NCBI GenBank assembly: GCA_963578825.1
Contig: CAUZDW010000019.1
Span: 6,279-70,278 of the forward strand
DNA: 64,000 bases
From: JAJDNS01 sp963578825
GTDB taxonomy: Bacteria; Acidobacteriota; Vicinamibacteria; Fen-336
Reading direction: 5' to 3'
The stretch's first letter is position 1; each line of letters begins with the position of its first letter. A model generated the notes under the pieces. It was not told where the DNA came from. It worked only from the letters and a program-made list of their open reading frames with translations, and did not search any database. Shown piece by piece: positions 43,253-54,700 of this stretch. Position numbers and translations under genes: made by a program.

Positions 43253-44101
43253 TCAAGAAGGAGTGCCCTCGGAGCCCGGCGGGGGGGCCTGCACCCGGGG
43301 CCTCAGGGTCATCGAGAGGATGAAGGCGACCAGGAGACCGACGGTCAGGAGCCCGCCGACCCGCACGACGTTGAGGATCGAAGCGCTGTAGCGGCCCCTC
43401 GAGGGGTCGTACTGGAAGCAGTAGAGGAGCACCTGGTCGATGGGGTTCCCGATCCGGCCGCCGCCGGAATCGACCAGGGCGAGCCGCATGTCCTTCGGGG
43501 AGTACTCGACCCCGAAGAGATAGTGGGAGATCACGCCTTCCGGCGTCACGATCACGATCCCGGCAGGATGAGCGAACTGCTGCGTGTTCTCGTCCCAGAC
43601 GTAACGAAACCCCACCGCCTGGGTCAGCGATTCGATGGCGGACGCGTCGCCGGTCAGGAAGTGCCACCCCTGGGCGCCCTCCTTCCGGTCGTACTGCGTC
43701 ATGTAGGCCTTCTTCTTGGCCGCGGCCAGAGCCGGCGTCTCGCCGGGATCGAAGCTGACGGTGAGAACCTCGAACTCCTGACCGGGCACGAACGACAACA
43801 CCTTGAGGGCTCGCGCCAGGCCGTTCAGGCTCAGCGTGCACAGCATGGGGCAATCGTAGTAGACGAGGCTCAGGACCACCGGCCGGTCCCTGAAGTAGTC
43901 TCCGAGACGCACCTCTTCACCGGCCTCGTCACGGAAGACGGCATCGAGTGGGACCGCTCCCCCGAGCTTCTGGTCGAACCCGATCTCCCTGAGGATCACG
44001 GGGTCGCCGCTTCCCGGAGGGGGCGGGGCAGGTCCGAGCTGCGCCTGGACGACCGCCGGCGTGGCCAGCAGGACGAGGCCGAGCGCGAGGCGCAGGCTCA
44101 T
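43253..44101 (-). CDS. SCO1/SenC-family copper chaperone
   Basis: 282 aa, exported (start SLRLALGLVLLATPAVVQA). Thioredoxin-like fold with the copper ligands CPMLC in DCPMLCTLSLNG and the His in FAHPAGIVIVTPEG. A C-terminal helix (GGLLTVGLLVAFILSMTL) anchors it. Inserts copper into the CuA centre of subunit II, encoded next. ATGA overlap with the upstream gene. Confidence 0.93.
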   Translation of the reverse strand: MSLRLALGLVLLATPAVVQAQLGPAPPPPGSGDPVILREIGFDQKLGGAVPLDAVFRDEAGEEVRLGDYFRDRPVVLSLVYYDCPMLCTLSLNGLARALKVLSFVPGQEFEVLTVSFDPGETPALAAAKKKAYMTQYDRKEGAQGWHFLTGDASAIESLTQAVGFRYVWDENTQQFAHPAGIVIVTPEGVISHYLFGVEYSPKDMRLALVDSGGGRIGNPIDQVLLYCFQYDPSRGRYSASILNVVRVGGLLTVGLLVAFILSMTLRPRVQAPPPGSEGTPS

Positions 44102-44514
44102 GGTGCGTCCTCCTCTTCCCCGTCGTCCTCGGGCAGCGAGAAGGCCGGGAGCCCCCGCTCGGCAACGAGGCGCATCGCCTCCGCCACGGGGATCCGAACG
44201 ACCCCACGCTCCTTGTCGACCCAGGCGTAGCTCTCCAGGATCCCGTCTTCCTGGGCACGGAACGCCTCGATGTCCAGCTCGGGCTTCACCTGGAGCCGGG
44301 GCCCGGAGGGCTCGAGGGCGCCAGGCTCGGTGGCGAGCACATAGGCCGCGGGCGCCTGGGCTGCGGTCTCACGCTTCGAGAGGAGGTTGTAGAGCGGCTT
44401 CACCAGGAAGGCCACGACCACCATAACCGCGAGGATCCAGAAGCCGAACCAGAAGCTCGAGCGCTCGTTGATGTCGCGCTTCTCGAAGCGGACGCCGTTC
44501 GGGGAATCGCTCAT
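44098..44514 (-). CDS. single-helix membrane protein between actF and SCO
   Basis: 138 aa. One N-terminal helix (FWFGFWILAVMVVVAFLV) and a periplasmic part with the segment YAWVDKERGVVRIPVAEAM and RLVAERGLPAF. The ATG at 44514 overlaps the actF stop (ATGA) and its stop overlaps the SCO start. Proteins of this size and pattern occur in alternative complex III/caa3 clusters; role not known. Confidence 0.78.
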   Translation of the reverse strand: MSDSPNGVRFEKRDINERSSFWFGFWILAVMVVVAFLVKPLYNLLSKRETAAQAPAAYVLATEPGALEPSGPRLQVKPELDIEAFRAQEDGILESYAWVDKERGVVRIPVAEAMRLVAERGLPAFSLPEDDGEEEDAP

Positions 44515-45719
44515 GGGGTCGCCGCCTCGCCGCTCCCGGACAGCAGCGCGCGCACCGCAGGCTCTCCCACGGGGAGAATGGGGCTCTTCCGAAGCTGGCG
44601 GCCAAACAGAGCGAGCCACAGCCCGCCGAGACCGAGGGCGGCAGCCAGATCCATCCAGTGCACCCTCAGGGGCGCCATCCCGTGGCCCTGGGAGAGCAGA
44701 TCGGGTGCGATCAGCCAGAAGAGGTCCACGAGCTGCATGACGAGCATGAGCGCGGCGACGAGCCCGAGCCTCTTCGCGTTGCGCTTGAGGTCCCGGGAGA
44801 GGAGGAGTGCGAACGGGAGAGCGAAGTGGAACAGCAGCAGCACGACGGCCACCGCACCCCAGGCTCCCTCCAGGCGGTGGATGTAGAACGGAGTCTCCTC
44901 GCTGATGTTGCCCGACCAGACGATCAGGAACTGCGAGAAGTTGACGTATCCCCAGAACATCGTGAACGCCAGCAACAGCTTGCCCAGATCGTGGACGGTT
45001 CCCGGACGAAGGGCCTCGCTCATGGGCGGTTCTCCCGCGACGAACGCCATCAGGACGATCGTGAACGAGAGCGCGGAGAGCACCCACCCTACGATGAAGA
45101 GCACTCCGTACATCGTCGAGAACCAGTGGGGGGCCAGCGACATGCCCCAGTCGATGGCGGCGAAGGTGATGGTGCCGGCGAGAGCCACCAGGCCGACACC
45201 GGAGACGCTCCGGAGGCGCTTTCCTCGTGCCGCGTCGATGCCGTCGTCCTGCTGAACGGACCAGCGGCTGAGCACGGTGGCGAGGACGGTCCACACCGTG
45301 AAGTAGAGCGCGGCCCGGACCAGGAAGAAGGGCACGTTGAGGTAGGCGACCTTGCTCTGGATGATCGGGTCGGCAGCCACCACCTCGGGCCGTGCCCAGA
45401 CGTAGAGCGAGCCCAGCCCGAGGAGGACGGGCAGGAACAGGATCGCCATGAACGGAATCGTGCGTGCTGCTGCCTCGTGAAAGCGCCGGGGCACGATTCC
45501 CCACAGCCCCCCGGTCAGGTGGTTCAGCATGGCAAGGCCAAGGCACCCGACCGCTACGCCGAGCCAGAACAGCCACCCGAACAGGTACGAGCGCAGGAAC
45601 TGGTCCCGCTCGACGAAGAAGCCCACGACCAGCCCGAGCCCGAAAACGAGCCCGGTCGAGAGCCCGGCTCGCTCGAGGCGGCCGATCGAGGGCGGCATGG
45701 GAAGCACGGGGGCGGCCAT
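44511..45719 (-). CDS. actF: alternative complex III, membrane subunit ActF
   Basis: 402 aa, about ten helices of the NrfD-like type, related to ActC. Helices such as SYLFGWLFWLGVAVGCLGLAM and YINFSQFLIVWSG-like segments (YVNFSQFLIVWSGNISEE). Quinol-oxidising membrane part of ACIII. Overlaps actE by one base (TGATG) and the small gene by 4. Confidence 0.88.
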   Translation of the reverse strand: MAAPVLPMPPSIGRLERAGLSTGLVFGLGLVVGFFVERDQFLRSYLFGWLFWLGVAVGCLGLAMLNHLTGGLWGIVPRRFHEAAARTIPFMAILFLPVLLGLGSLYVWARPEVVAADPIIQSKVAYLNVPFFLVRAALYFTVWTVLATVLSRWSVQQDDGIDAARGKRLRSVSGVGLVALAGTITFAAIDWGMSLAPHWFSTMYGVLFIVGWVLSALSFTIVLMAFVAGEPPMSEALRPGTVHDLGKLLLAFTMFWGYVNFSQFLIVWSGNISEETPFYIHRLEGAWGAVAVVLLLFHFALPFALLLSRDLKRNAKRLGLVAALMLVMQLVDLFWLIAPDLLSQGHGMAPLRVHWMDLAAALGLGGLWLALFGRQLRKSPILPVGEPAVRALLSGSGEAATP

Positions 45720-46339
45720 CAGTGGCGCTCCTCCGCACCGGTCGCGTCTTCGGCATCCACCGGCAGCAAGCTCGCTTCGAGCTCACTCTCGTGCCCGGCG
45801 GGCACGTCGGTGAAGGAGGCATGCTGGCTGAGCTGCAGGGCACGGACGTACGCTGCGATCGCCCAGCGGTCCTCCACGGGCACCTGCATGGCGTAGTCGG
45901 ACATGGCGCCGAAACCATTGGACATCACGTCGAAGTAGTAACCGATCGGCGCCTGCCGGAGCCGATCGATGTGGAACGAGCTGGGCCGCTGGAAGCCCCG
46001 CTGCACGATGACGCCGTCTCCTCTTCCCGTGCGTCCGTGGCACGGTGAGCAGAAGACACCGAACTCGCCCCGGCCCCGCTCGAGGAGAGCGGCCGTGACC
46101 GGTAGGGGCATCTCCGTCACGAACTCGTCTTCAGACATGGACATCCCGGTGTAGAGCGGATCGCCTTCGTGCAGCGTCCCGCGGGCCACCGTCCCGTCCA
46201 CGAGCGGCCGCATGGCGCGGCCGTCTGCGAAGAAATCGCTTCCGCGATAGGGCTTGTACTTCGGCTGGTCGTGCATGTCCTGGCGGCAGCCGAGGCCGGC
46301 GAGAGCGACGAGGGCCACGAGGGCGAGCCGGCGAGCCAT
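45719..46339 (-). CDS. actE: alternative complex III, monoheme cytochrome c ActE
   Basis: 206 aa lipoprotein: lipobox LAGLGC near residue 18. One CxxCH site, VFCSPCHGRTGRGDG, and a likely axial Met region (DVMSNGFGAMSDYAM). It carries electrons out of ACIII to the oxidase. The true start is ATG at 46339; the frame stays open upstream. Confidence 0.93.
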   Translation of the reverse strand: MARRLALVALVALAGLGCRQDMHDQPKYKPYRGSDFFADGRAMRPLVDGTVARGTLHEGDPLYTGMSMSEDEFVTEMPLPVTAALLERGRGEFGVFCSPCHGRTGRGDGVIVQRGFQRPSSFHIDRLRQAPIGYYFDVMSNGFGAMSDYAMQVPVEDRWAIAAYVRALQLSQHASFTDVPAGHESELEASLLPVDAEDATGAEERH

Positions 46340-46865
46340 CACTCCTCCGCCTCCGAGACGTCTCCGCCGAGGCCCGCGAGGACCTTCCGCACCGACTCCC
46401 GATCGAACCTCGGGTCCGCGGCCTCGATGCACAGGAAGAAGCTGTCGCTGCTCGCGGCGGAGAAGTTCCGTGCGTTGAACACGGGGTGGTAGGGCCGGGG
46501 CAGCCCGTTCAGGGCCAGCATGCCCAGGACGGCGGAGAGCGCGGCGAGCAGGACCGTGGTTTCGAAGCTCGGAATGACGAAGGCGGGCCAGGCGTTGAAG
46601 GGCCGGCCCCCGATGTTCATCGGGTACTGGATCACCGAGGTCCAATACTGCAAGCCCCAGCCGCCGGCCAGGCCCACGATCCCGCCGGCAAGGACGATCT
46701 TCGGGAGATGGGAGCGGCCCAGGTGCAGCGCCTCGAAGACCTCCTCGATGGGGTAGGGGGTGTAGGCGTCGACCTTCGTGTAGCCCGCGGCGTGGACCTC
46801 GCGAGCCGCCTTCACGAGCTCGCCCGGCGAGCCGAACTCGGCCACCAAGCCGTAGAGAGGCCGGC

Positions 46866-46869
<4 letters not shown>
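46339..46869 (-). CDS. actD: alternative complex III, subunit ActD (DUF3341)
   Basis: 176 aa, two helices (KIVLAGGIVGLAGGWGLQYW; TTVLLAALSAVLGMLAL) and the DUF3341 N-terminus LYGLVAEFGSPGELVKAA with GYTKVDAYTPYPIEE. Characteristic of ActD in ACIII clusters. Overlaps actC by 4 bases. Confidence 0.9.
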
Positions 46870-48228
<1,359 letters not shown>

Positions 48229-48236
<8 letters not shown>

Positions 48237-51200
48237 GGTGCCGCGGGGACGAGGCCTCCGAAGGGATCTCCGGGTTCGGGTTGCGGACCGCGGCAAGGTA
48301 GGTGGTCCGCGGCCGCGTCTGCAGCTCCTCGAGCAACCCGTAGTTGCGCGGGCTCGCCTTCCACTTCGAGACGTTGCTCTCGGGATCGTTCACGTCTCCG
48401 AAGACGATGGCCTGGGCCGGGCAGGCCGCCTCGCACGCGGTCCGGATCTCTCCGTCGCGGATCGGGCGGCCTTCGTTTCCGGAGTCGATCCGGGCCCGGC
48501 TGATGCGCTGCACGCAGTACGTGCACTTCTCCATGACGCCGCGGGAGCGCACGGTGACCTCGGGGTTGCGCATCATCTTGAAGGTGGGGGTGTCCCAGTC
48601 CTGGTACAGGAAGAAGTTGAACCGCCGAACCTTGTAGGGACAGTTGTTCGAGCAGTACCGCGTCCCTACGCAGCGGTTGTAGACCATCTCGTTGAGGCCC
48701 TCCTCGCTGTGGACGGTGGCGGCCACGGGACAGACCACCTCGCAGGGGGCCTGCTCGCAGTGCATGCACACAATGGGCTGGTGGAAGGTCTCGGGGCTCT
48801 CGGGGGGGCCCTGGTAATAGCGATCCACCCGGATCCAGTGCATCTCCCGACCGCGGCCCACCTGCTCCTTTCCGACGACGGGGACGTTGTTCTCGGACTG
48901 GCACGCGGTGACGCAGGCATTGCAGCCGACGCAGGCGCTCATGTCGATGGCCATTCCCCAGGCCCGCCCGGGATACTCGTGGGGGGGGTACATGGACAGC
49001 TCGGGCTTCGGCTCGTGCCCCATGTGCTCGAAGACGTGGGGGTCCGCCGCGACCTCGTCGAGGGTCGCCGAGCGCACGATGTGCCGGTCGGCCGCTGCCT
49101 GATTTGCGGTGTTTTCGATGGTCCAGTGATCCTGCGTGCAGGCCATGAGCATCGTCTCGCCGGTCCGCGCCACCTCCAGACCGGTGCCGAACCAGCGCGC
49201 CTGGCTCGTGCGGAGCGCGTAGGCGTTCGACCCGGCGCCGTCGCCGACTCGTCCCGCACGGGTGCGCCCATAGCCCAGGTGGAGTGTCACGGAGTCGTCC
49301 GGGTGACCGGGGAGGATCCAGCCCGGTGCCTTGAGCACGCGGCCGCCCAGGCGGAGCTCGACGACGTCGGTGACGTGGCCCGCTCCCGTCTCAACCGTCC
49401 GGAAGCCGCCGAGCTTCTGGGCCGTTGCGGGGCTCATGAGGGCGGCGTTGTCCCAGGTCAGCTTGGTCAATGGTCGCGGCAGCTCCTGCAGCCAGCCCAG
49501 GTTGGCGAAGCGTCCGTCGAAGACGCCGTGATCGGCACGGAAGGCAATCTCCAGACCCGGGGTCGGCCCACCCTCGGGGGCCCGGGCCCAGTCGCCCACC
49601 GTCACGGACACGGCCTTTTCCTCAAAGGCCGTACCGGCTACGACCCCGTCGTGCAGAGCGCGGCTCCACGCCTTTTCGAAGTCGTCACCCTCGCCGCCGC
49701 CGAGCACGTCCATCCAGTGCTCGCGGACAATCTCGTACCCCTTGGGCTCGGACCCTTCGATGAACGCGGCCACGAGCTCGTGTATCGAGAGCCCGCCGTA
49801 GAGCGGGGCGATCAAGGGCTGGACAATCGAGACGGTGCCACAGGCGGCCCGGGCATCGCTCCAGCTCTCCAGGGGGTGGGCCGCCGGGAGATGCCATTGG
49901 CACAGCACCGCGGTCTCGTCCAGATACAGGCCGTGGTGGATGCGAAGCGGGACACGCTCGAGGGCCTCGGCGAACCCAAGGTCGGCAGGGGCAGCATAAA
50001 CCGGGTTCGCGCCTGTGACGACCAGCATCTCGACGCGACCGGCGTTCATGTCGGCAACGAGATCCTGAAGCGTCCCGTCGGAGGCCGCATCGGCGGGCTC
50101 TGTGTAGACGACGGTGGTGCCCACGGCGCCCAGCGCCTCGTTGATCGCGTGTGCGATGGCATGAACGGCCGGGGGCTGCGTCTCGCCGGCCAGGACGATC
50201 GCGCGAGCGCCGGCACGCTCGAGGTCCTTCGCGAGGGGGGCCACCCACGGGTGGTCGACGCCGCCTTCGACGCCGATGCCAAGCCCCGCCGCCACCGCCC
50301 GGGCAAAACCCTCGATGGCGGAGCTCTTGAGGGCGAGGCGGTGGTCGGCGGACGCACCCGTCGACGTGGGTGAGCCTTCGACGACGTAGAGACGATTCAT
50401 CTCCGGCTTCAGCGGGTCGACCTTGCGTCGGGCGGCATACTCGCGCACGAGACGGAGGCTCGCCGGATGGCTCGACACGAAGTCGGCTTCGAGGCTCAGG
50501 ATGACGTCGGCGTTCTCGAAGCGGTACTGGGGCTCCACCGCTTCGCCGAAAGCCAGGGTCGCGCCCGCGCGGACGTTGTCGCGATCCGCTGGCTCCCAGC
50601 TCACCCACTGCGCCTCCGGCAGCTCGGCCCGGAGGGCCTCTCTCTGGGCGGCGAGGGTGGGCGACGTCATCCGCCCGGAGAGAATCCGCAGACCGGCACC
50701 GCCTGCCTCCCCCAGCGGCTCTAGCGCCTGCCCAAGGGCCGCCCGAAAGGCGCCCCACGTGCGCTCCTGACCCAGGTGGCGGACGGTCCCGGAACGGTCC
50801 GGGTCGTACAGGCCGAGGACGTGGGCCTGCCCGAAAACGTCGGTCGCGCCGAGGCTTTGCGGGTGGTCGGGGTTTCCCTCGATCTTCGTCGGCCGCCCCT
50901 CGTTGCTCTCCACCAGGATGCCCCGGGCGTAGCCGTCGTGGGAGGCGGCAGTGGCGAAGAAGAGCGGACGGCCCGGCACCATGTGCTCGGGCTGTCTCAC
51001 GTAGGGGAAGATCGTCTCCTCCGGCTGCTTCGTACACGCGGTGAGCCCGGCCAGGGCCAGCGACGCGCCCATGAGCGTCAGAAACTCGCGCCGGCCCTTC
51101 GCGTCTTCGAAGGACGACGCCTGCTCGGGAAACTCACGGTGGAGAAACTCCAGGAAGCCGGGAGTCTCGGCGAGCTCGTCGAGGCTCTTCCAGTAGCGCC

Positions 51201-51276
51201 GCTGGGCGCCGCCGCCGGGACGGCGGCGGACTCCCTCGAGAGTGACGGGCACGGCGGGGATGTGATCGTGGCTCAT
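48229..51276 (-). CDS. actB: alternative complex III, Fe-S/molybdopterin-like subunit ActB
   Basis: 1015 aa. Starts MSHDHIPAVPVTLEG with a RREFLTLMGASLALAG twin-arginine-like segment near residue 65. A large molybdopterin-oxidoreductase-like part, which in known ACIII carries no Mo cofactor, is followed by a ferredoxin part with CVGCNACVTACQSEN, CMHCEQAPCEVVC, CVGTRYCSNNC and CTYCVQRI, giving four clusters. Electron-transfer core of the complex. Overlaps actA (ATGA). Confidence 0.93.
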
Positions 51277-51926
51277 CGGTGGCACGTGGAGCAGGAAACC
51301 TGCGGGTCGACGTCGTACTCCAGGGCGAGGCGTCGACCCAGCTCCAGCTGGTCGGGCGGGGTCTCGTAGGTGATGTCGTAAACCTCGCTCCTGGGGCGGA
51401 GGAACCTCTCGGGCTCCCGGTGACACTCGAGGCACCACTCCATGAGCAGCGAGGGCTCCTGCCAGATGTAGGGCATCTGATCCACGCGCCCATGGCAGGT
51501 GGAGCACCCCACACCGTTGTTCACATGGGCGCTGTGGTCAAAATAGACGAAGTCGGGAAGGTCGTAGACCTTGACCCACTCGATGGACTTACCGGTCCGC
51601 CAGCTCTCGCGCACCGGCTCGAGTGCCGGGGCCTGGTTCCAGATCTGGGAATGGCAGTTCATGCAGGTCTTGGTCGGAGGGATCCCGGCGAGGGCGGACC
51701 TGTCGACCGTGGAGTGGCAGTAGCGGCACTCGATTCCCATGCTGCCCACGTGGTGCGCGTGGTAGAAGGGCACCGGCTGGTCGCGCGCCTCGTGCTGGCG
51801 CGTGGCGTAGGACGAACGCGGGAGCACGAAGAGAACCAGAACGAGTCCGACCGCGGCTGCGAGCGCGCCGACAGCGAGGCTGATCCTCGCGATCGAGTTG
51901 GCGGCGGGGTGAAAAACCTGGGACAT
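51273..51926 (-). CDS. actA: alternative complex III, pentaheme cytochrome c ActA
   Basis: 217 aa. N-terminal anchor helix LAVGALAAAVGLVLVLFVL and five CxxCH sites: CRYCH, CMNCH, CSTCH, CLECH, CSTCH. Accepts or relays electrons on the periplasmic side of ACIII. ATG at 51926 is better than upstream in-frame starts because the helix follows closely. First gene of a 12-gene minus-strand respiratory operon. Confidence 0.93.
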   Translation of the reverse strand: MSQVFHPAANSIARISLAVGALAAAVGLVLVLFVLPRSSYATRQHEARDQPVPFYHAHHVGSMGIECRYCHSTVDRSALAGIPPTKTCMNCHSQIWNQAPALEPVRESWRTGKSIEWVKVYDLPDFVYFDHSAHVNNGVGCSTCHGRVDQMPYIWQEPSLLMEWCLECHREPERFLRPRSEVYDITYETPPDQLELGRRLALEYDVDPQVSCSTCHR

Positions 51927-52117
51927 TCTTCCGCTGCGCGATGGACCAGCCGTATGTCCTGCGTTCGAGCCCTTCTTCAAGCTTGCGCCTGGTGCCGGAG
52001 CAGGCTCGACAGCCTAGTACACAGGCCCCAACCGGTCAACCAGATGCCCGGTCGATGGGCCTCGGTACCGGGCGCCGCGATGGGGCGGCCGAGTGCTATA
52101 CTCCCCGCCCTGATCCC

Positions 52118-52396
52118 ATGCGCCTGTCCCCCGACGAGATCAACTACATCTCCCGAAAGATCGTAAAGGTCCTCACCGCCGACCGCCGTATCGAGGTCGA
52201 CGACGCGGAGCAGGTCATCGACGGCATCGCCCGCGTCATCGTCGAAGATCTGCAAATCGAAGACCGCCTCAACGAAGAGGTCCGCGAGGTCCTCGTCCAG
52301 CACTCGCAGCAGATGAACCGCTCGGACATCGCCTACTCGGACATGTTCAAGAAGGTGAAGCGCGAGCTCGCGAAGCAGAAGGGGATCATCCTTTGA
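52118..52396 (+). CDS. DUF507 family protein, first of pair
   Basis: 92 aa, soluble and acidic/helical: MRLSPDEINYISRKIVKVL, then DDAEQVIDGIARVI and VQHSQQMNRSDIAYS. Matches DUF507 in size and pattern. Function of DUF507 is unknown. ATG at 52118. Divergent from the actA operon, with CTATACT about 20 bases upstream as a possible -10. Confidence 0.85.
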   Translation: MRLSPDEINYISRKIVKVLTADRRIEVDDAEQVIDGIARVIVEDLQIEDRLNEEVREVLVQHSQQMNRSDIAYSDMFKKVKRELAKQKGIIL

Positions 52397-52680
52397 AGCT
52401 CTCTCGCGAGCGGATCCTCAACATGTCCCACCTCATTCTTCACTACATGAATGAAGAGGACGCCCTCGAGTACTTCGACGAGCCGCAGGAGATCCGCCAG
52501 ACGATCGTCAAGATCATCTCCGACGAGATGCACGCAGACGAGGTGATCGACGTCCTCGTCCGCCGCAAGATCGAGAGCCAGAAGCGCTCGATCCCGGAGG
52601 GGTCCGCCGAATGGGACGTCCTCTACCGGAAGTACTTCGAGGAAGAGGTCGCCCGGCACCGCAAGGTGATGCCCTACTAG
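52393..52680 (+). CDS. DUF507 family protein, second of pair
   Basis: 95 aa: KLSRERILNMSHLILHYM, EEIRQTIVKIISDEM-like helix (PQEIRQTIVKIISDEM) and KYFEEEVARHRKVM. The TTG start overlaps the first DUF507 stop (TTGA), so the two are translated together. The pair may form a heterodimer; inference. Confidence 0.83.
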   Translation: MKLSRERILNMSHLILHYMNEEDALEYFDEPQEIRQTIVKIISDEMHADEVIDVLVRRKIESQKRSIPEGSAEWDVLYRKYFEEEVARHRKVMPY

Positions 52681-52695
52681 CTAGCTGGTCAGGGC

Positions 52696-53511
52696 TCAGC
52701 TTCCGCCCACGGTCACGGTGAAGACGACGCGCGCGCCGGGCTGACCGGCGAGGCGGAAGGCCACCTGGTCCGGTCCGATCTCCGCGACCTCCCCGGCGAT
52801 GCCCCGGATGCTCCCGGGGCTCACCCCGAGGGTCGAGAGATTGAACCGCCACACACCCGCGTGGCCCTCGGCGTCGACGAGCACCGCTTCGAAGCGGTGC
52901 TGGCCTGGCGGCAGGGCCAGGGACTGGGCCGCGATCCCGGCTCCCGGGAACGAGGCCTGGGTGCCGTCGACGACGACCTGACCTCGTCCCCCCGCCACGT
53001 CGAGCTCGCTCACCCAGGTGCCCAGGCGACCCTCGGAGGGGCGTTGAGCTCCGCGGAAGCAGCCGCGACCGTCGAGGATAAGGTCGTCCACGACAACGTT
53101 GTCCGGGCTCACGTTGCCACAGTTGTCCTCGGCGCGAGCGCGGACGGCCCATTTTCGGTTTTCGAGGCTGCAGCTACTCGGAAAGGTCCAATTGATCGTG
53201 TAGGGAGACGTGGTGTCGGTGCCGATCAGGTTGTTCGGCCCGCAGATGCCGCCGATCATCTCTCCGTTGTGGTGAATCACCGTGTAACGGTCGATCCCCG
53301 GGAGGGCCTGGAAGGTCCAGCCAAAGACCCCGGAATAGAACCGCTTCACTGCTTCGACGTCGTGGGTGATCAGGTCGTGCCAGATGAACTTCCCGGGGAT
53401 CCAATTGGTCGTTGGCTCCGCCGTCACCGGGGAGAGCCGAAGACCGGAGCAGCCGGCCACGACGAGGGACAATAGGACCGACAGCAGGACCAGGTGGCGA
53501 CGCAGACTCAT
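52696..53511 (-). CDS. lipoprotein with truncated VOC domain joined to a beta-sandwich part
   Basis: 271 aa. Lipobox LVVAGC near residue 18. Residues about 35-80 (PGKFIWHDLITHDVEAVKRF, then YSGVFGWTF) match the first half of a glyoxalase/VOC domain. The sequence then switches at GGICGPNNLIG to a Cys-containing beta sandwich (INWTFPSSCSLENRKW, ARAEDNCGNVSPDN) like Ig or fibronectin-type exported domains. The second half of the VOC fold is missing. Start at ATG 53511. Possibly a fusion of two genes by deletion; the VOC part alone would not be an enzyme. Confidence 0.65.
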   Translation of the reverse strand: MSLRRHLVLLSVLLSLVVAGCSGLRLSPVTAEPTTNWIPGKFIWHDLITHDVEAVKRFYSGVFGWTFQALPGIDRYTVIHHNGEMIGGICGPNNLIGTDTTSPYTINWTFPSSCSLENRKWAVRARAEDNCGNVSPDNVVVDDLILDGRGCFRGAQRPSEGRLGTWVSELDVAGGRGQVVVDGTQASFPGAGIAAQSLALPPGQHRFEAVLVDAEGHAGVWRFNLSTLGVSPGSIRGIAGEVAEIGPDQVAFRLAGQPGARVVFTVTVGGS

Positions 53512-53560
53512 CCAGGAAACCTCCGAGAGACTCCCATTCTCACAGGCGAGAGGCCCCCCC

Positions 53561-54700
53561 TCAAGGAGCCTGTTCCACGCGCTCGCTCGACTTCGCATCC
53601 CCGTCGGCGGGCGGCTCCTTGCCAAGGAGGTCGCCGAAGGCCTTTCCGTAGATCTGCCACACCGCGATGAAGAGGGCCGCGATGATAGGTCCCAGGACGA
53701 AGCCCACGATCCCGAACATGGACAGGCCGCCGAAGGTGCTCAGGAGGATCAGGAGGTCGGGCATCTTCGTGTCACGGCCCACCAGCTTCGGCCGGAGAAA
53801 GTTGTCGACGGTTCCGACGACCAGCGAGCACCAGAGCGCGAGGCCGATGGCCGAGGTCGTCTTCCCGACCGCGAAGAGGTAGACGACCGCGGGCACCCAG
53901 ACGAGCGCGGTGCCGAGGGCCGGGATGATGGAGAGGACAACCATCAGCGTCCCCCAGAAGGTCGCTCCCTGGATTCCGACGACGGCGAGGGCCAGGCCCG
54001 CGAGCCCCCCCTGCACCACGCCCACGACGAAGGTCCCCTTGAGCGTCGCGCGGGCGACCGACACGAACTTGTCGACCATCAGCTCCTTGTCGGCCTCGGG
54101 AAGAGGCACGTACCGGAGCCCACTGTCCAGCACCTGACGCCCGCCGGCGAGGAAGAAGAACATGGCGTACAGCATCACGAAGAGCTGGAAGAGGAAGCCC
54201 ACCGTCCCCCTCGTGGCCGCGGAGAGGCTGTTCACCAGAAACGAGCTCACCCGGCCCGCGAGCTCGCCCATTTTCTCGATGATCTGGGTGCTGTAGGCCT
54301 GGAACTGAGCCTGGATCTGGTCGGCGTACGGGAGGCGCTCGAGGAGCAGGCCGAGCCTGCTCGGCTCTCGGATGTGCTGTCTCACCCACGGGGTCACGGA
54401 CTGGCTGATGTCGAGCGCTTCCGTGGCGACGATGCCCATGAAGACGACCAGCGGCGTGACCACCACGAGGAGGATCACGAGCAGGGTCAGGACTGCCGCC
54501 GTCGCCCGACGACCGCGTACGAGATGGAGCACACGACGGTACAGGGGATGCGCCAGGCCCGAGAAGATCGCGGCCATCAGGACCGTCACGATGAAGCCAC
54601 GGATCATCTGAAGGAACACAGCGGAGATGACGGCGACGAGGATCAGGATGAAGACCCGGTGGAACTTCTCCCGGTCCCCGAGGGTCGAGATCATGGACAT
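53561..54700 (-). CDS. AI-2E-family transporter
   Basis: 379 aa, about eight helices: VFILILVAVISAVFLQMI, FIVTVLMAAIFSGLAHPL, and the conserved GGLAGLALAVVGIQGATFWG and PALGTALVWVPAVVYLF. The family includes TqsA-like exporters and Na+/H+ antiporters; substrate unknown. Two in-frame ATGs (54700, 54694). Ends with a short charged tail. Confidence 0.88.
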   Translation of the reverse strand: MSMISTLGDREKFHRVFILILVAVISAVFLQMIRGFIVTVLMAAIFSGLAHPLYRRVLHLVRGRRATAAVLTLLVILLVVVTPLVVFMGIVATEALDISQSVTPWVRQHIREPSRLGLLLERLPYADQIQAQFQAYSTQIIEKMGELAGRVSSFLVNSLSAATRGTVGFLFQLFVMLYAMFFFLAGGRQVLDSGLRYVPLPEADKELMVDKFVSVARATLKGTFVVGVVQGGLAGLALAVVGIQGATFWGTLMVVLSIIPALGTALVWVPAVVYLFAVGKTTSAIGLALWCSLVVGTVDNFLRPKLVGRDTKMPDLLILLSTFGGLSMFGIVGFVLGPIIAALFIAVWQIYGKAFGDLLGKEPPADGDAKSSERVEQAP

